NCBI GenBank assembly: GCA_030751555.1
Contig: JASMFX010000038.1
Coordinates: 1-6,736, forward strand
Direction: 5' to 3'
Source of the DNA: Candidatus Woesearchaeota archaeon
GTDB lineage: Archaea > Nanoarchaeota > Nanoarchaeia > Woesearchaeales > CALCXY01
Length of the DNA: 6,736 nt
Below, in pieces: positions 6,165 to 6,736 of this stretch. A model generated the notes under the pieces. It did no database searches. It had not been told where the DNA came from and saw only the letters and a list, made by a program, of their open reading frames with translations. Every line of letters starts with the position of its first letter. Position 1 is the first letter of the stretch. Position numbers and translations under genes: made by a program.

Positions 6165-6428
6165 TTAGATAATATCTTCTTCAGCAATAACCATAAAGTC
6201 TCCAATTGCGATAACAGCGCTAAAAGGGAGCAAAATTGCGTTGGCCTTGTCCTTTTCCAACTCTAATTTTTCAGTATAAGAGGTAGGATTTGCAAGAACT
6301 ATGTGAATTAACTCACCTGATCGGGTTTCGAAGATAATATCACCAACTTCGCCGAAGCGCTTGCCTGTTTTACTCACAACTGTCTTTCCGATTAGTTGCT
6401 TTGAGAATTTTTTGTCTTCGTCAGCCAT
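6165..6428 (-). CDS. PRC-barrel domain protein
   Basis: This 87-residue protein is almost entirely one PRC-barrel domain. After a short charged N-terminus, LIGKTVVSKTGKRFGEVGDI (12-31) is the classic opening of the fold, with the G-K-x-V-x-x-x-x-G-x-x-x-G-x-V pattern. Strands IHIVLAN (41-47), AILLPFSAVIAIGDFMVI (64-81) and an acidic tail follow. Small stand-alone PRC-barrel proteins are widespread in archaea. In haloarchaea, members of the group (CdpB proteins) act in cell division as part of the FtsZ/SepF machinery; others are undefined, so a division role here is only a possibility. The ATG at 6428 is preceded by a partial ribosome binding site (GGGGAT) and a strong TATA box. The next gene on the same strand is rfcS, and tyrS is divergent. 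Confidence 0.9.
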   Translation of the reverse strand: MADEDKKFSKQLIGKTVVSKTGKRFGEVGDIIFETRSGELIHIVLANPTSYTEKLELEKDKANAILLPFSAVIAIGDFMVIAEEDII

Positions 6429-6484
6429 TTGTGGATCCCCTTTTGAGTATTGTAGAGTAGTTTATGTTTACTAAAACGATTTAC

Positions 6485-6493
6485 TATTTAAAG
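6485..6493 (-). promoter_or_regulatory. Promoter (TATA box) of the PRC-barrel gene
   Basis: The minus strand reads CTTTAAATA, containing the consensus archaeal TATA box TTTAAATA, preceded by an A-rich stretch where the TFB recognition element would lie. The start site is expected near 6463, giving a leader of about 35 nt that includes the GGGGAT element (complement of 6435-6440). Confidence 0.6.
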
Positions 6494-6539
6494 TTTTTGC
6501 TTCTACAGAAGGTGCAGCCAAAAACGCTTCATTATGGTA

Positions 6540-6563
6540 CTTTTTGAATAGACCTTCAAAAAG
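6540..6563. repeat. Perfect 9-bp inverted repeat upstream of tyrS
   Basis: CTTTTTGAA at 6540-6548 and TTCAAAAAG at 6555-6563 are exact reverse complements separated by six bases (TAGACC). The right arm ends seven bases before the tyrS TATA box, in or next to the TFB recognition element. It does not fit a terminator for any gene seen here. A binding site for a dimeric regulator is the natural reading, but unproven. Confidence 0.55.
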
Positions 6564-6570
6564 AGCAAGA

Positions 6571-6578
6571 TTTTAATA
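6571..6578 (+). promoter_or_regulatory. Promoter (TATA box) of tyrS
   Basis: TTTTAATA is preceded by a purine-rich AGAGCAAGA that could serve as a TFB recognition element. Its centre is about 26 nt from the ATG at 6601, the distance expected for a leaderless archaeal message, and no Shine-Dalgarno site lies between. Confidence 0.5.
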
Positions 6579-6600
6579 CTTCTTCATAATTATTTAATCT

Positions 6601-6736
6601 ATGGATATAGATCAGAAGTATAAGCTCATTGCTAGGAATGCGCAGGAAATAGTTACCGAGGATGAGCTCAAAAAGCTCCTCAAAGAGAAGAAAAATCCAG
6701 TTGTTTATTTAGGTACTGCTATAACCGGAAAGCCTC
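6601..6736 (+). CDS. tyrS: Tyrosyl-tRNA synthetase, N-terminal part (3' partial)
   Basis: The frame runs from ATG to the right edge, giving 45 residues. KYKLIARNAQEIVTEDELKK followed by VVYLGTAITGKP matches the start of archaeal/eukaryotic tyrosyl-tRNA synthetases, class I enzymes that activate tyrosine with ATP and transfer it to tRNA(Tyr). Tyr36 occupies the place of the tyrosine-contacting residue in the first strand of the Rossmann fold (Tyr32 in the Methanocaldococcus jannaschii enzyme). The GTAxTGKP form resembles the eukaryotic version (YWGTATTGKPH) more than the methanogen form (GFEPSGKIH). The HIGH-like motif should follow just beyond the window. The gene is divergent from the PRC-barrel gene and appears to have a leaderless promoter. 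Assignment is firm at family level despite the truncation. Confidence 0.9.
   Translation, partial: MDIDQKYKLIARNAQEIVTEDELKKLLKEKKNPVVYLGTAITGKP

Noticed and set aside
6664..6678. Inverted repeat GAGCT-5-AGCTC near the tyrS start
   Set aside because: It falls inside conserved tyrS codons (DELKKLLKE), where repeated Glu-Leu-Lys codons explain it; there is no T tract after it.
1..6736. Search for tRNA genes, CRISPR arrays, transposases or insertion-sequence ends
   Set aside because: No cloverleaf, no regularly spaced repeat-spacer pattern and no transposase motif was seen on either strand; the only tandem repeat is the short 14-bp array.

Overview
The window looks like part of an AT-rich archaeal genome. 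Three things support this. The clamp-loader gene is an archaeal RFC small subunit, there is a stand-alone archaeal PRC-barrel protein, and the tyrosyl-tRNA synthetase start is of the archaeal/eukaryotic kind. Archaeal TATA boxes (TTTAAATA, TTTATATA) lie at suitable distances from starts. Lineage is inference: the compact layout and the arrays of small envelope proteins with a '[GT]xxGLxMRFLxxxPP' motif remind me of DPANN archaea (Woesearchaeota/Pacearchaeota-like), but no marker here proves it.

Region 1 (1-5048, plus strand) is a cell-envelope cluster. It begins with the C-terminal end of an unidentified acidic, probably beta-rich protein (1-272). A 574-residue protein follows (302-2026) with five predicted membrane helices and a large extracytoplasmic part. 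Then come three consecutive paralogous lipobox proteins of 318, 328 and 326 residues (2013-2969, 3003-3989, 4068-5048). The three share two beta-sandwich-like domains with six cysteines beyond the lipobox cysteine, the first three at identical spacing (12 and 15). By eye, the ectodomain of the 574-residue protein has the same two-domain plan, so four adjacent genes appear to encode versions of one module: one carried on a membrane anchor and three as lipoproteins. I recognise no named system. My inference is a heteromeric surface complex of unknown function, and this is the most interesting part of the window. Spacing is tight (14-nt overlap, then gaps of 33 and 78 nt). Perfect TATA-like boxes in the last two gaps suggest internal promoters.

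Region 2 (5088-6428, minus strand) holds housekeeping genes convergent with the cluster: an RFC small subunit (sliding-clamp loader) and, upstream of it, a PRC-barrel protein. A T-rich tract between the convergent genes probably ends the envelope operon. A degenerate 14-bp tandem repeat lies in the 93-nt gap between the two minus-strand genes.

Region 3 (6429-6736) is a 172-nt divergent promoter region followed by the start of tyrS, which runs off the window. The region contains a good TATA box for each direction and a perfect 9-bp inverted repeat just upstream of the tyrS TATA box, a possible operator. No tRNA, rRNA, CRISPR array or mobile element was seen.
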